Origin: Sphingomonas hominis
GTDB lineage: Bacteria; Pseudomonadota; Alphaproteobacteria; Sphingomonadales; Sphingomonadaceae
Length of the DNA: 64,000 nucleotides
Assembly: GCF_013328205.1 (NCBI RefSeq)
Contig: NZ_JABULH010000001.1
Span: forward strand, 310,001 to 374,000
Direction: 5' to 3'
A model generated the notes under the pieces. It saw only the letters and a list, made by a program, of their open reading frames with translations, was not told where the DNA came from and made no database searches. Every line of letters begins with the position of its first letter. Positions within the stretch are counted from its first letter, which is position 1. Shown piece after piece: positions 45,887-54,972 of this stretch. Made by a program: the position numbers and the translations under genes.

Positions 45887-46855
45887 ATGGCGCACGCGCA
45901 TCATCACGGTCACTCGCACCACCACGGACACGCGCACGGGCATAGTCACGGGCAGGGGCAGGGGCACGCCCATGCCGCGCCGCCCGAGCGCTGGGACCGC
46001 GCCTTCGCGATCGGCATCGGGCTCAACCTCGCTTACCTGATCGTCGAGGCGGTCGCGGGGTTGCTGTACGGCTCGGTCGCGCTGCTGGCAGATGCCGGCC
46101 ACAATCTGTCGGACGTGCTCGGCCTCGCGATCGCCTGGGGCGGCGCGGCGCTGGCGCGGACCCCGCCGTCGAAGCGTTTCACCTACGGATTGAAGGGATC
46201 GACGATCCTGGCGGCACTCGTCAACGCGCTGCTGCTGCTCGTCGCGCTCGGCGCGATCGCGACCGAGGCGGTGCAGCGTTTCGCCGACCCGCCGCGCGTG
46301 GCCGGTTTGTCGGTCGCCGCGATTGCGGCCGGCGGGATCGCGGTCAATGCAGTGACCGCGTGGCTGTTCGCGCGCGGGCGCAAGGGCGACGTCAACATCC
46401 GCGGCGCCTTTCTCCACATGTTGTCGGACGCGCTCGTCTCTGCCGGAGTGGTGGTTGCGGGCGTGATCATCTGGGCGACCGGTGCCGGGTGGATCGACCC
46501 GCTGGTCAGCCTCGTCATCGCGGGCGTGATCTTCTGGCAGACCTGGGGATTGCTGCGCGAGACGGTGGAAATGTCGCTCGCCGCAGTGCCGCGCGGGATC
46601 GACTATGACGGCGTGCGCGCCGCGCTCGCCGATCTGCCGGGCGTGACCGAGGTGCACGACCTTCACATCTGGCCGATGTCGACGACCGAACCCGGGCTGA
46701 CCGCGCATTTGTGCGTGCCGGCGGGGCACCCCGGCGACGCGTTCCTGCATCAGGTGCAGACGATGCTGCACGACCGTTACGGGATTGGCCACGCGACGAT
46801 CCAGGTGGAGACGGGCGCCCACGCGTGCGACCTTGCCGATGAGCGGCGGGTCTGA
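45887..46855 (+). CDS. Cation diffusion facilitator (zinc exporter, CzcD/ZitB-like)
   Basis: 322 residues. His-rich N-terminus (MAHAHHHGHSHHHGHAHGHS) that can bind metal, six membrane helices, transport-site HxxxD pairs in LLADAGHNLSDVLGLA (TM2) and FLHMLSDALVSAG (TM5), and a C-terminal ferredoxin-like domain with VHDLHIWPMSTTEPGLTAHL. Exports Zn(II) or similar by proton antiport. Expressed alone; no regulator adjoins. Confidence 0.94.
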   Translation: MAHAHHHGHSHHHGHAHGHSHGQGQGHAHAAPPERWDRAFAIGIGLNLAYLIVEAVAGLLYGSVALLADAGHNLSDVLGLAIAWGGAALARTPPSKRFTYGLKGSTILAALVNALLLLVALGAIATEAVQRFADPPRVAGLSVAAIAAGGIAVNAVTAWLFARGRKGDVNIRGAFLHMLSDALVSAGVVVAGVIIWATGAGWIDPLVSLVIAGVIFWQTWGLLRETVEMSLAAVPRGIDYDGVRAALADLPGVTEVHDLHIWPMSTTEPGLTAHLCVPAGHPGDAFLHQVQTMLHDRYGIGHATIQVETGAHACDLADERRV

Positions 46856-46992
46856 CGCGGGCTGAGCGACCGTTACCGTAGCGTAGGCGAACTGCGGTAT
46901 GCGCCGCTCGCTTAGACGTCAGCGCTCACGATCGCTGATAATGCTTCCGGCTGGCTCACACTGAACCACGCCGAGAGGCAGACCGACGTGCC

Positions 46993-48003
46993 TTAGTAGG
47001 CGCGTGCGACCGCGAACTCGACCGCCTCGACCATCGCGTCCTTCGCCTTGCCGTTGGCGAACGGCCCCAGCGCGTCGATCGCGCGCTGTCCGTAGTGGCG
47101 CGCACGCGCCAGCGTATCGTCGACCGCGCGGGTCGAGCGCACCAGTTCGATCGCGTGCGCGAAATCGGCGTCGCTCGAGCGCCGACCCTCGATCGCGTCG
47201 CGCCAAAAGGTACGGTCCTCCGCCGATCCGCGCGCATAGGCGAGGATGACCGGCAAGGTTACCTTGCCCTCGCGGAAGTCGTCGCCCGCGTCCTTGCCCA
47301 TCGTGCCCGCGTCCGAGGTATAATCGATTGCGTCATCGACGAGCTGAAACGCGATGCCGAGATAGCGGCCATAAGCGTCGAGCGCTTCCTCCTCGCTCTC
47401 CGGCCGATCGGCAACCACGGCGGCGATGCGGCACGCGGCGGCGAACAGGGCTGCGGTCTTCGCACCGATGATGTCGAGGTAGCGATCCTCGCCCAGGTCA
47501 ACGCGGCGCACCGCGGTCAATTGGTTGACCTCGCCTTCCGCGATCACTGCGGAGGCGTGGCTCAGGATCTTGAGCGATTTCAGGCTGTCGGCCTCCACCA
47601 TCAACTCGAACGAGCGGCTGAACAGGAAGTCGCCGACCAGCACGCTGGCGGGGTTGCCCCAGATGATGTTGGCGGTGCGCTTGCCCCGGCGCAGGTCGGA
47701 GCCGTCGACCACGTCGTCATGAAGCAGCGTGGCGGTGTGAATGAACTCCACCGCGGCGGCGAGCCGGTGGTGACGCGATCCGGTGTAGCCGATCAGCTTC
47801 GCGCTCGCGAGCGTCAGCATCGGACGCATCCTTTTGCCGCCGCCCGCGATGAGATGCCCGGCGAGTTTGGGGATCAGCGGGATCTGCGACTGCATGCGGT
47901 CGAGAATGACCGCGTTGACGGCGTTCATGTCGGCGGCGACCAGATCGATCATCGGATCGAGCGAAGGGGTGCGGCCCGAAAGGCGATGGATCGATGCGCT
48001 CAT
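46993..48003 (-). CDS. Polyprenyl diphosphate synthase (octa/decaprenyl type)
   Basis: 336 residues from the ATG at 48003. First aspartate-rich motif in LLHDDVVDGSDLRRGKR and second in FQLVDDAIDY, plus GGGKRMRPML near the N-terminus. A long-chain trans-isoprenyl synthase for the ubiquinone side chain; ubiquinone-10 would be expected in Sphingomonads, but chain length cannot be proven here. Divergent from chorismate mutase. Confidence 0.92.
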   Translation of the reverse strand: MSASIHRLSGRTPSLDPMIDLVAADMNAVNAVILDRMQSQIPLIPKLAGHLIAGGGKRMRPMLTLASAKLIGYTGSRHHRLAAAVEFIHTATLLHDDVVDGSDLRRGKRTANIIWGNPASVLVGDFLFSRSFELMVEADSLKSLKILSHASAVIAEGEVNQLTAVRRVDLGEDRYLDIIGAKTAALFAAACRIAAVVADRPESEEEALDAYGRYLGIAFQLVDDAIDYTSDAGTMGKDAGDDFREGKVTLPVILAYARGSAEDRTFWRDAIEGRRSSDADFAHAIELVRSTRAVDDTLARARHYGQRAIDALGPFANGKAKDAMVEAVEFAVARAY

Positions 48004-48137
48004 CTTCCCGCGCGTGTACGAGCGGAGGTCGGGGCAAGGCAAGTCGCGATAGAGCGCAAGTCGCAACCGGCAGCCAGGCACGATCGAACCTTGCGGGACG
48101 CGCCGCCTTGCGCGACACCGGCGCGCAGGAGGACCGC

Positions 48138-48419
48138 ATGAGCGACGACGTGCTGAAAGGTTACCGCAAGAGCATCGACAACATCGATGCCGCGCTCGTC
48201 TGCCTGCTCGCCGAGCGGTTCAAGATCACGCAGGCAGTGGGGCGGCATAAGGCGGGCAGCGGGCTTCCCGCCGCCGATCCGGGGCGCGAGGAGCAGCAGA
48301 TCGCGCGGTTGCGTCAATTGGCGCAGGACGCCGAGCTTGATCCGGAATTCTCCGAGAAGTTCCTGCGCTTCATCATTGACGAGGTGATCCGCCACCACCG
48401 CGCGGTTGCTGCCAACTGA
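48138..48419 (+). CDS. Chorismate mutase (AroQ class)
   Basis: 93 residues from the ATG at 48138, with AGGAGGA upstream. All-helical AroQ fold: KSIDNIDAALVCLLAERFKI, QAVGRHKAGSG, then REEQQIARLRQLA and FLRFIIDEVIRHH. Converts chorismate to prephenate for phenylalanine and tyrosine. Single domain without prephenate dehydratase. Confidence 0.92.
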   Translation: MSDDVLKGYRKSIDNIDAALVCLLAERFKITQAVGRHKAGSGLPAADPGREEQQIARLRQLAQDAELDPEFSEKFLRFIIDEVIRHHRAVAAN

Positions 48420-48456
48420 CCGGCTCGACTTCATAACCTATGTTGGCTATCGGGTC

Positions 48457-48876
48457 ATGATGACTGACCAGCCGGACGCCCGTTTTCGCCGCATCGTCTA
48501 TGCCAGCACGGCTACCGCGCGCACCGACGACGACACGCAGATCGATATCCTGCGGCAGTCACGCGCGAACAATGGTTTGAACGGTATCTCGGGTATCCTG
48601 CTGTCCGATGGTCGGCGTTTCCTGCAGGTGCTGGAAGGTACGCCCGAGGCGATCGCGCACGTGTTCGCGCAGATCAGCGCCGACCCGCGCCACGGCGAGG
48701 TGCGCACGTTGCACGACGAACTCGACTCACGCCGCATCTTCAGCGGGTGGACAATGGCGAGCATGTCGGACGACCGGCAGACCGAGGCGATCCGCGAGCG
48801 GTTGCAGGTGCTGCTGCGCAGCGCACCCGAAGGCATCCGCGACGAGTTCGAGGACATTCTGCGCACGGTGTCGTGA
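48457..48876 (+). CDS. BLUF-domain blue-light photoreceptor
   Basis: 139 residues, one BLUF domain plus two short C-terminal helices. Residues that define the FAD photocycle are present: Tyr15 (RRIVYAST), Asn39 (SRANNGLNGISGILL), Gln57 (RRFLQVLEG) and the Trp98/Met100 switch (FSGWTMAS), equivalent to Tyr21, Asn45, Gln63 and Trp104/Met106 of AppA. No output domain is attached, so it must act through a partner protein. Lies 37 bp after chorismate mutase on the same strand. Confidence 0.92.
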   Translation: MMTDQPDARFRRIVYASTATARTDDDTQIDILRQSRANNGLNGISGILLSDGRRFLQVLEGTPEAIAHVFAQISADPRHGEVRTLHDELDSRRIFSGWTMASMSDDRQTEAIRERLQVLLRSAPEGIRDEFEDILRTVS

Positions 48877-49093
48877 CGTGAAGCGGGCCGTGCGGATGCG
48901 CGGCAAGTAATGAGGCCGCCGAACTGTCGTGCTGGCGCGCTTCGTGCGGCTGGCTCACCCGCGTCGATCTGCGCCGGTCGGTGAACGCCATCTCCCCGGC
49001 CTGACCTGCGACTAGGTGCCTCCGACGACAAGCACGCGATGCAGCCTGGATGGTCGCCTTCTCGGCCCCGAGCAGATCGGCTGCGCGCTTACC

Positions 49094-49816
49094 TCACGCG
49101 AACAGCTCGGCCAGGAAGTTCTGCATCGCCTGCCAGCTGCGGCGATCGGCGCGTTCCTCGTAGGCGACGCCGGGCGTGGTCGAGCCTTTCATGCTGTGGT
49201 CGGTGAAGGCGTGGCCGGCATGACCGTAGGCGTGGATTCGCCAGTCGGCGCCGCTGTCGGTCAGTTCTTGGCCAAGTGACACGACCGTCTCGGGCTTGCC
49301 GAGTGGATCGTCCCGACCGTGACAAATCAGTAGCTTGGCCGTCATGGGTGAGACATTGTCGTAATCGGGTCGGTCATAGACGCCGTGAAAGCTGACGCCG
49401 CCGAGCACGTCCAAACCGCTCCGCGCCATGTCGAGCACGCACTTGCCACCGAAGCAGAAACCGATTGCCGCGGTTCGGCTGGCGTCCACCTCGGGTTGTG
49501 CCTTCAACGCCGCGAGGCTCGCGGCTAGGCGGTCACGGAGCAACGCGCGGTCGGCGTTCATTTCGTCCATGTAGCGCGACGATCCCGGGCTGCGCTGTGT
49601 CCGCTTGCCCTGGCCGTTGACGTCGCAGGCGAAGGCGGCGTAGCCGAGCGCGGCGAGCGCCTCCGCCTTGGCGTTGTCCTCTTCCTTCTGGCCGAGAATG
49701 TTGGGGATCACCAGCACGCCCGGCCGCGCGCCCGCCAGCGCGTCGTCCCACGCGAACACCCCTTCGAAGCGGCCGCCCGGACCGTCGTGGATCAGCGTTC
49801 TGCGCTCGACTGCCAT
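49094..49816 (-). CDS. Dienelactone hydrolase family protein
   Basis: 240 residues. Alpha/beta hydrolase with nucleophile Cys121 (IGFCFGGKCV), Asp169/170 (CHGRDDPL) and His202 (YGHAGHAFTDH), the Cys-Asp-His triad of the dienelactone hydrolase family. Probable cytoplasmic hydrolase of lactones or esters. Divergent from a GNAT gene. Confidence 0.9.
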   Translation of the reverse strand: MAVERRTLIHDGPGGRFEGVFAWDDALAGARPGVLVIPNILGQKEEDNAKAEALAALGYAAFACDVNGQGKRTQRSPGSSRYMDEMNADRALLRDRLAASLAALKAQPEVDASRTAAIGFCFGGKCVLDMARSGLDVLGGVSFHGVYDRPDYDNVSPMTAKLLICHGRDDPLGKPETVVSLGQELTDSGADWRIHAYGHAGHAFTDHSMKGSTTPGVAYEERADRRSWQAMQNFLAELFA

Positions 49817-49891
49817 GTCTATTCTCCGCGCTTGTTCGGTGATGCCGGCGCGCTAAACCGGCACCCAACACCCTGACAGCGGAGCGCGCAA

Positions 49892-50347
49892 GTGCAGGTA
49901 CGTCGCGACACACCGACCAATCCCGTGGTGGCGCCGCTGCTCGCCGCGCATGTCGCCGAACAGCGCGCGGGCACGCCCGCTGGCTTCTCCTTCGCGCTGG
50001 ATGACGCAGCGCTGTCCGCAGAGGACGTCACCTTCTGCACCGCGTGGGATGGCAACACGCTCGCCGGCATGGGTGCGTTGAAGCGATTCGGTGACGCAGC
50101 GGGCGAGGTGAAGTCGATGCGTAGCACGCATGAAGCGCTTGGTCGCGGTGCGGGACATGCGATCCTGTCAGCTATCGTGGCGGCGGCGCGCGAGGAGGGG
50201 ATGTCGGACCTTTACCGGGAGACCGGCACCACCCCGGCTTACGACGCCGCGATCCGGCTCTACACGCGCGCGGGTTTCGTGCCGTGCGAAGCCTTCGCCG
50301 ATTACCGTACCAGCCCGCACAACCACTTTTTCCGCCTGAGGCTGTAA
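49892..50347 (+). CDS. GNAT family N-acetyltransferase
   Basis: 151 residues from the GTG at 49892. The acetyl-CoA binding turn lies around [19 protein letters not shown], followed by [20 protein letters not shown] and [13 protein letters not shown], the standard C-terminal GNAT strands. Substrate unknown; could acetylate an amine or peptide. Confidence 0.87.
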   Translation: MQVRRDTPTNPVVAPLLAAHVAEQRAGTPAGFSFALDDAALSAEDVTFCTAWDGNTLAGMGALKRFGDAAGEVKSMRSTHEALGRGAGHAILSAIVAAAREEGMSDLYRETGTTPAYDAAIRLYTRAGFVPCEAFADYRTSPHNHFFRLRL

Positions 50348-50433
50348 GCGTCCCGGCTTGCCCGCCACCGCCGCTTTCCCCTAGCGAGGGAGCGATCGCC
50401 GCCGTCGCGCGGCCCCGCAGAGAGGTTCCATCG

Positions 50434-51120
50434 ATGCCCACGCTCGTCCTGATCCGCCACGGCCAATCGTCGTGGAACCTGGAGAACCGCTTCACCGGAT
50501 GGTGGGACGTCGACGTGACCGAGAAGGGCGTGGCCGAGGCGCGCGCGGCGGGTGCGTTGATGGCGGCGAAGGGCCTCGACTTCGACCAGACCTTTACCAG
50601 CCTCCAGACGCGCGCGATCAAGACGCTCAACCTGGCGCTTGAGAAAATGGGGCGGCTTTGGCTGCCGGTCGAGAAACATTGGCGGTTGAACGAGCGGCAT
50701 TACGGCGGGCTGACCGGGCTCGACAAGGCGGAGACGGCCGCCAAGCACGGTGACGAGCAGGTCCATGTCTGGCGTCGCAGCTTCGACGTGCCGCCGCCGG
50801 TGATGGAAGCGGGCAGCGAATACGATTTGTCGAACGACCGTCGCTACGCCGGCATCGACGTGCCTGCGACCGAGAGCCTGAAGGACACGATCGCGCGCGT
50901 GCTGCCTTACTGGGATCAGCGGATCGCGCCGGCGTTGAGGGACGGGCAGCGCGTGCTGATCTCCGCCCACGGCAATTCGCTGCGCGCGTTGGTCAAGCAT
51001 CTGAGCGGCATTCCTGACGACGAGATCACCGGGCTGGAGATCCCGACTGGTCAGCCGATCGTCTACGAACTCGACGCCGACCTGAACGCGACCGATCGTT
51101 ATTATCTGAGCGAACGCTAA
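50434..51120 (+). CDS. gpmA: 2,3-bisphosphoglycerate-dependent phosphoglycerate mutase
   Basis: 228 residues from the ATG at 50434. Phosphorylated His9 in [10 protein letters not shown] and second His179 in [27 protein letters not shown] and [14 protein letters not shown] are diagnostic of GpmA. It interconverts 3- and 2-phosphoglycerate in glycolysis. A longer in-frame start upstream has no family similarity. Confidence 0.96.
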   Translation: MPTLVLIRHGQSSWNLENRFTGWWDVDVTEKGVAEARAAGALMAAKGLDFDQTFTSLQTRAIKTLNLALEKMGRLWLPVEKHWRLNERHYGGLTGLDKAETAAKHGDEQVHVWRRSFDVPPPVMEAGSEYDLSNDRRYAGIDVPATESLKDTIARVLPYWDQRIAPALRDGQRVLISAHGNSLRALVKHLSGIPDDEITGLEIPTGQPIVYELDADLNATDRYYLSER

Positions 51121-51136
51121 GCCGAAGTGGCGCGGC

Positions 51137-52792
51137 TCAGGCGGGTTCGAGCAATCGTTCAGCCTGGGCGCGTGCCTCGTCGGTGACGGTTGCGCCCGAC
51201 AGCATCCGCGCGATCTCCTCGCGGCGCTCGGCCGCGGAGAGCGGGCGGACGCCGGTGCGGGTGACCTTGCCGTCGTTGCTCTTGGCGATCAGCAGGTGCG
51301 CCGCCCCGCGCGCCGCGACCTGCGGCGAGTGCGTCACGACGAGTAATTGCGCGCGCGTCGCCAGCCGTGCCAGACGATCGCCAATCGCGCTCGCCACCGC
51401 GCCGCCGACGCCGCGGTCGATCTCGTCGAAGATCATCGTCGCGGCACCGCCCTGCTGCGCCAGCGCGACCTTGAGTGCCAGGATGAAGCGCGACAGCTCG
51501 CCGCCGCTGGCGATCTTGGCGAGCGGCGCGAACGGCGCGCCGGGGTTGGTCGAAATCTCGAACTCGACGCGGTCGCGCCCGGCGGGCGACCACTCGCCTT
51601 CGCCGAGGGCTGCGACCACCGTGCGGAAGCGCGCGGCATCGAGCTTCAACGGCGCCAACTCGCCCGCGACCGCGGCGTCGAGCCGCTTCGCTGCGGCGGT
51701 GCGCTGTTTGGTCAGCGCGTCGGCGGCAACGACATAGGCGGCGCGCGCCTTCTCGACCCGTGTTTCCAGCCCGGCCAGCCCTTCCTCGCCCGCGTTCAAT
51801 CGCTCGAGTTGCGCACGCTGGCGATCGGCGAGCGCGGCGAGGTCGTCGGGCTGGACGCGGTGCTTGCGTGCCATCGCGCGCAGCTCGAACAACCGCGCCT
51901 CGTCCTCCTCCAATTGACGTGGATCGTGCATCAGCGCGGCGGCGGCGTCGCGCAGTTTCTCCTCGGCGACCGAACCCTCGATTACTGCACGGTCGATTGC
52001 GGCGAGCGCCTCGGCAAGCGCGGGGTGATCCTCCGCAATCCGTTCGAGCACGCGCGCGGCCTGGCGCAACTGCGTCATCGCTCCGTCGCGCCCGTCGACG
52101 TGGCCGGTGACGTCGTTTAGGTCATCGGCGATCTTCTCGGCGCGCTGCATGCCGCGGCGGCGCTCGGCGAGCGCTTCTTCCTCGCCGGGTTCGGGCGCGA
52201 GCTTGTCGAGTTCGGCGACGGCGTGTTCGAGCCACTCGCGGTCGCGCTGCGCAGTCGCGATCTCGGCTTGCGCGTCGTCCAGCGCGACGGCGGCGGCACG
52301 CCACGCAGCGTGCGCCGCGGATACTTTGGCGACGTCGGCGCGCGCGAAGGCGTCTAGCAGTGCGCGATGACCGGCGGGCGCGAGCATGCCGCGGTCGTCG
52401 TGCTGTCCGTGGATCTCGACCAGCATCTGCCCGATCTCGCGCAGCAGCGCGGCGGAGGCAGGCTGGTTGTTGACGAAGGCGCGGCTGCCGCCATCGGCCT
52501 TGACGATGCGGCGGACAATCAGCGGCTCGCCCGGCTCGGCGTCGAGGCCGTTCTCCTCCAGCACGGCGGCGACACCCTGCGGTGCTTCGAAGGTCGCGGT
52601 GACGCTCGCCTGCTGCGCACCGTGGCGCACCAATCCGCTGTCGCCGCGGCGCCCGAGCGCGAGGCCGAGCGAATCGAGCAGGATCGACTTACCCGCGCCG
52701 GTTTCGCCGGTCAGCACGCCCAGCCCGTCGCCGAACTCAAGGTCGAGCGCTTCGATCAACACCACGTCGCGAATGGAAAGGGCGGTCAGCAT
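51137..52792 (-). CDS. recN: DNA repair ATPase RecN
   Basis: 551 residues, SMC-like. Walker A GETGAGKSILLDS near the N-terminus, long Ala/Glu-rich coiled coil (about 150-390), C-terminal signature FEISTNPGAPFAPLAKIASG then GELSRF and MIFDEIDRGVGG (Walker B). Acts in double-strand break repair and cohesion with recA. 74 bp downstream of bamD, a frequent alphaproteobacterial neighbour. An SOS box was not recognised upstream. Confidence 0.95.
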   Translation of the reverse strand: MLTALSIRDVVLIEALDLEFGDGLGVLTGETGAGKSILLDSLGLALGRRGDSGLVRHGAQQASVTATFEAPQGVAAVLEENGLDAEPGEPLIVRRIVKADGGSRAFVNNQPASAALLREIGQMLVEIHGQHDDRGMLAPAGHRALLDAFARADVAKVSAAHAAWRAAAVALDDAQAEIATAQRDREWLEHAVAELDKLAPEPGEEEALAERRRGMQRAEKIADDLNDVTGHVDGRDGAMTQLRQAARVLERIAEDHPALAEALAAIDRAVIEGSVAEEKLRDAAAALMHDPRQLEEDEARLFELRAMARKHRVQPDDLAALADRQRAQLERLNAGEEGLAGLETRVEKARAAYVVAADALTKQRTAAAKRLDAAVAGELAPLKLDAARFRTVVAALGEGEWSPAGRDRVEFEISTNPGAPFAPLAKIASGGELSRFILALKVALAQQGGAATMIFDEIDRGVGGAVASAIGDRLARLATRAQLLVVTHSPQVAARGAAHLLIAKSNDGKVTRTGVRPLSAAERREEIARMLSGATVTDEARAQAERLLEPA

Positions 52793-52867
52793 AGGTCGCC
52801 AACGCCTTTAGCGCAGATCGGGCGCGAAGTTACCCTTTTTGTTCCGCGAACATGCACGTCGCGCCCC

Positions 52868-53893
52868 TTACGGGGTCGGCGTGCTCGACGTCGGATTGGG
52901 GGTGTTCGCGGGCGAGGTCGTGTCGGGCGGCAAGGTGCCCGCGGGATCGCCGCCGGTGGTCGCTGGCGTGACCGCGTTCGGCGCATCGGCCTTGGCCGGC
53001 ACGCTGGTGGTCGCTTCGCCCGCGACCGTCGTGGTGCGCGTGCCCGGCGGCACCACCTGCGCGCCCGGCGCGAGCGGCGCGATCGCGGTCGAGGGATATT
53101 CACGCATCAGCTTGTAGGCGCGCTGATACCAGTCGGAGCCCGGGTAATTGGCGCCGAGCACAGCGGCGGCCTTCTCGGCCTCGTTGCGGACGCCGAGCGC
53201 GAGATAGGTTTCGGTCAGTCGCATCAGCGCCTCGGGCGCGTGCGTGGTGGTCTGATATTCGTCAATCACCTTGCGGAAGCGCAGCGTCGCGGACAGCCAC
53301 TGCCGGCGGCGTTCGTAGAAACGGCCGACCTCCATTTCCTTGCCCGCGAGGTGATCGCGCACGAGGTCGAGCTTCAGCCGCGCATCGGCGGCGTAGCGCG
53401 TGTTGGGGTAGCGCCGAACGAGTTCGCCGAGCGATTCCTGCGCCTGCGTGGTGATCTTCTGATCACGCGTCACGTCGCTGATCTGCTCGTAATAGCTCAG
53501 CGCGACGAGGTAATAGGCGTAGGGCGCATCGCGGTTGCCCGGGTGGACCGATAGGAAGCGCTGCGCACCCTGGATCGCGTTGGTGTAATCGCGCGCGAGA
53601 TAATAGCTGAACGCACCCATCAACTGCGCGCGGCGCGCCCAGACCGAATAAGGATGCTGGCGCTCGACCTCGTCGAACAGCGCGGCCGCTTCCTTGTAGC
53701 GCCCCTGATCCAGCCGCGTCTTCGCCGAGGTATACAAGGTGCCGACGTCGCGCGCGACATAGGGCAGGTCGGTGCCGGCTTTGCTGCGCGCGCAGCCCGC
53801 GATGGGAAGCGCGAACGCGGCGATCAGCGCGACGGTTAGGCCACGAGCAAGCGGGGCACGAGCCGAAAGGCCACGAACGGGAAGGGTACGCAT
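52868..53893 (-). CDS. bamD: Outer membrane assembly lipoprotein BamD
   Basis: 341 residues from the ATG at 53893; an earlier ATG at 53899 has too short a ribosome-site spacing. Lipobox FALPIAGC gives lipidated Cys34. Five TPR-like repeats (about 55-270, including RYKEAAALFDEVERQHPYSV and ARDYTNAIQGAQRFLSVHPG), then a Pro/Thr/Ala-rich tail (about 285-341) longer than in E. coli. Part of the BAM complex inserting beta-barrels. Upstream of recN. Confidence 0.94.
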   Translation of the reverse strand: MRTLPVRGLSARAPLARGLTVALIAAFALPIAGCARSKAGTDLPYVARDVGTLYTSAKTRLDQGRYKEAAALFDEVERQHPYSVWARRAQLMGAFSYYLARDYTNAIQGAQRFLSVHPGNRDAPYAYYLVALSYYEQISDVTRDQKITTQAQESLGELVRRYPNTRYAADARLKLDLVRDHLAGKEMEVGRFYERRRQWLSATLRFRKVIDEYQTTTHAPEALMRLTETYLALGVRNEAEKAAAVLGANYPGSDWYQRAYKLMREYPSTAIAPLAPGAQVVPPGTRTTTVAGEATTSVPAKADAPNAVTPATTGGDPAGTLPPDTTSPANTPNPTSSTPTP

Positions 53894-54054
53894 CGGCATC
53901 GGCCTTAGCGCATGCGAGTGCGCGCGAACAACGGCTTTCGCAGGCGCGGGCGACGGGGCGTTCACCGTGCAGCGGTAAGCTTTGTTGCTCGCGCGCGGCA
54001 ACGGACGTGATATCGCACGCGTTGATACCGTTTCCGTTACCATCAGGAGTTCCC

Positions 54055-54879
54055 ATGCCCGCCACCCTGCTTGCCACCAAGCGCGTCGAGAAGCCGTGGG
54101 GCCGGCACACGCTCTATCCTGGCTTCCCCGATCCGTCGCCCGAGGGCGAGCCGATCGGTGAGGTGTGGTTTCAGTCGCCGCACCCGGAAGAATCGGAGTT
54201 GCTGATCAAATATCTGTTCACCAGCGAGAAATTGTCGGTGCAGGATCACCCGTCGGACGAGGAAGCGCAGAAGCGCGGCCTGCCGCGCGGCAAGGACGAG
54301 TGCTGGACGATCCTGGACGCCGAGCCCGATTCGACGATCGCGATCGGCCCGCTCGCGCCGATGACCGCCGATGAACTGCGGGAAAGTGCGCTCGACGGAT
54401 CGATCGAGCACAAGCTCGATTGGAAACCGGTGAAGAAGGGCGACTTCTTCTACTCGCATTCGGGCGTGATCCACGCGATCGGCGCCGGGCTGACGCTGAT
54501 CGAGGTACAGCAGAATTCCGACACGACGTACCGCCTGTACGATTACGGCCGCCCGCGCGAACTGCACCTAGACGACGGGATTGCGGTCGCGGAGCTGACG
54601 CCGTGGACGCCGCCGAGCGCGCCGGGCGAGGTCGAGCCGGGTCGCACGATCCTGGTCGAAGGGCCAAAGTTTGTGCTGGAGCGCTGGACCGGCGGCGACC
54701 GGGAGATCGACTTGCCCGAGGGTAAGACCGGCTGGCTGGTGCCGATCAAGGGTGAGGGCGTCGTCGCAGGCGTCGCGTGGAAGGCGGGCGAGTGCGTTAC
54801 CGTGACGGGCACGGAGAAGATGCACGCGTCGAACGATGCCGATCTGCTGTTCGCTTACGTAGGTGATCATCGCATCTGA
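54055..54879 (+). CDS. Class I mannose-6-phosphate isomerase-like cupin protein
   Basis: 274 residues from the ATG at 54055 with AGGAG upstream. Zinc-site residues in SVQDHPSDEEA and VIHAIGAGLTLIEVQQNSDT and the start KRVEKPWGRHTL match the type I phosphomannose isomerase fold (ManA/YvyI type). It interconverts fructose-6-P and mannose-6-P, feeding the guanylyltransferase at 32203. Divergent from bamD. Confidence 0.9.
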   Translation: MPATLLATKRVEKPWGRHTLYPGFPDPSPEGEPIGEVWFQSPHPEESELLIKYLFTSEKLSVQDHPSDEEAQKRGLPRGKDECWTILDAEPDSTIAIGPLAPMTADELRESALDGSIEHKLDWKPVKKGDFFYSHSGVIHAIGAGLTLIEVQQNSDTTYRLYDYGRPRELHLDDGIAVAELTPWTPPSAPGEVEPGRTILVEGPKFVLERWTGGDREIDLPEGKTGWLVPIKGEGVVAGVAWKAGECVTVTGTEKMHASNDADLLFAYVGDHRI

Positions 54880-54888
54880 TTGCGCATG

Positions 54889-54915
54889 AGCCCGGCGGAC
54901 CTGACGCGCCGGGCT
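54889..54915. terminator. Hairpin after the phosphomannose isomerase gene
   Basis: AGCCCGGCG (54889-54897) with CGCCGGGCT (54907-54915), nine-base loop. First of two hairpins between the convergent isomerase and ypfJ-like genes; no T-run. Confidence 0.55.
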
Positions 54916-54933
54916 GACTAACGGTGGAAACAT

Positions 54934-54967
54934 GAGCGGGCGAGATGCTGGAGCATCTCGCCCGCTC
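54934..54967. terminator. Perfect 15-bp hairpin between convergent genes
   Basis: GAGCGGGCGAGATGC (54934-54948), loop TGGA, GCATCTCGCCCGCTC (54953-54967). It ends five bases before the stop end of the metallopeptidase gene. Likely a shared bidirectional transcript end. Confidence 0.65.
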
Positions 54968-54972
54968 CTCGT

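Noticed and set aside
46840-46925. Terminator between the zinc exporter and the prenyl synthase
   Set aside because: GAGCGGCG/CGCCGCTC complementarity exists but the loop is over 50 bases and there is no T-run.
53897-53899. Alternative bamD start six bases upstream
   Set aside because: The AAGG site is only three bases from it, while the ATG at 53893 has a nine-base spacing.
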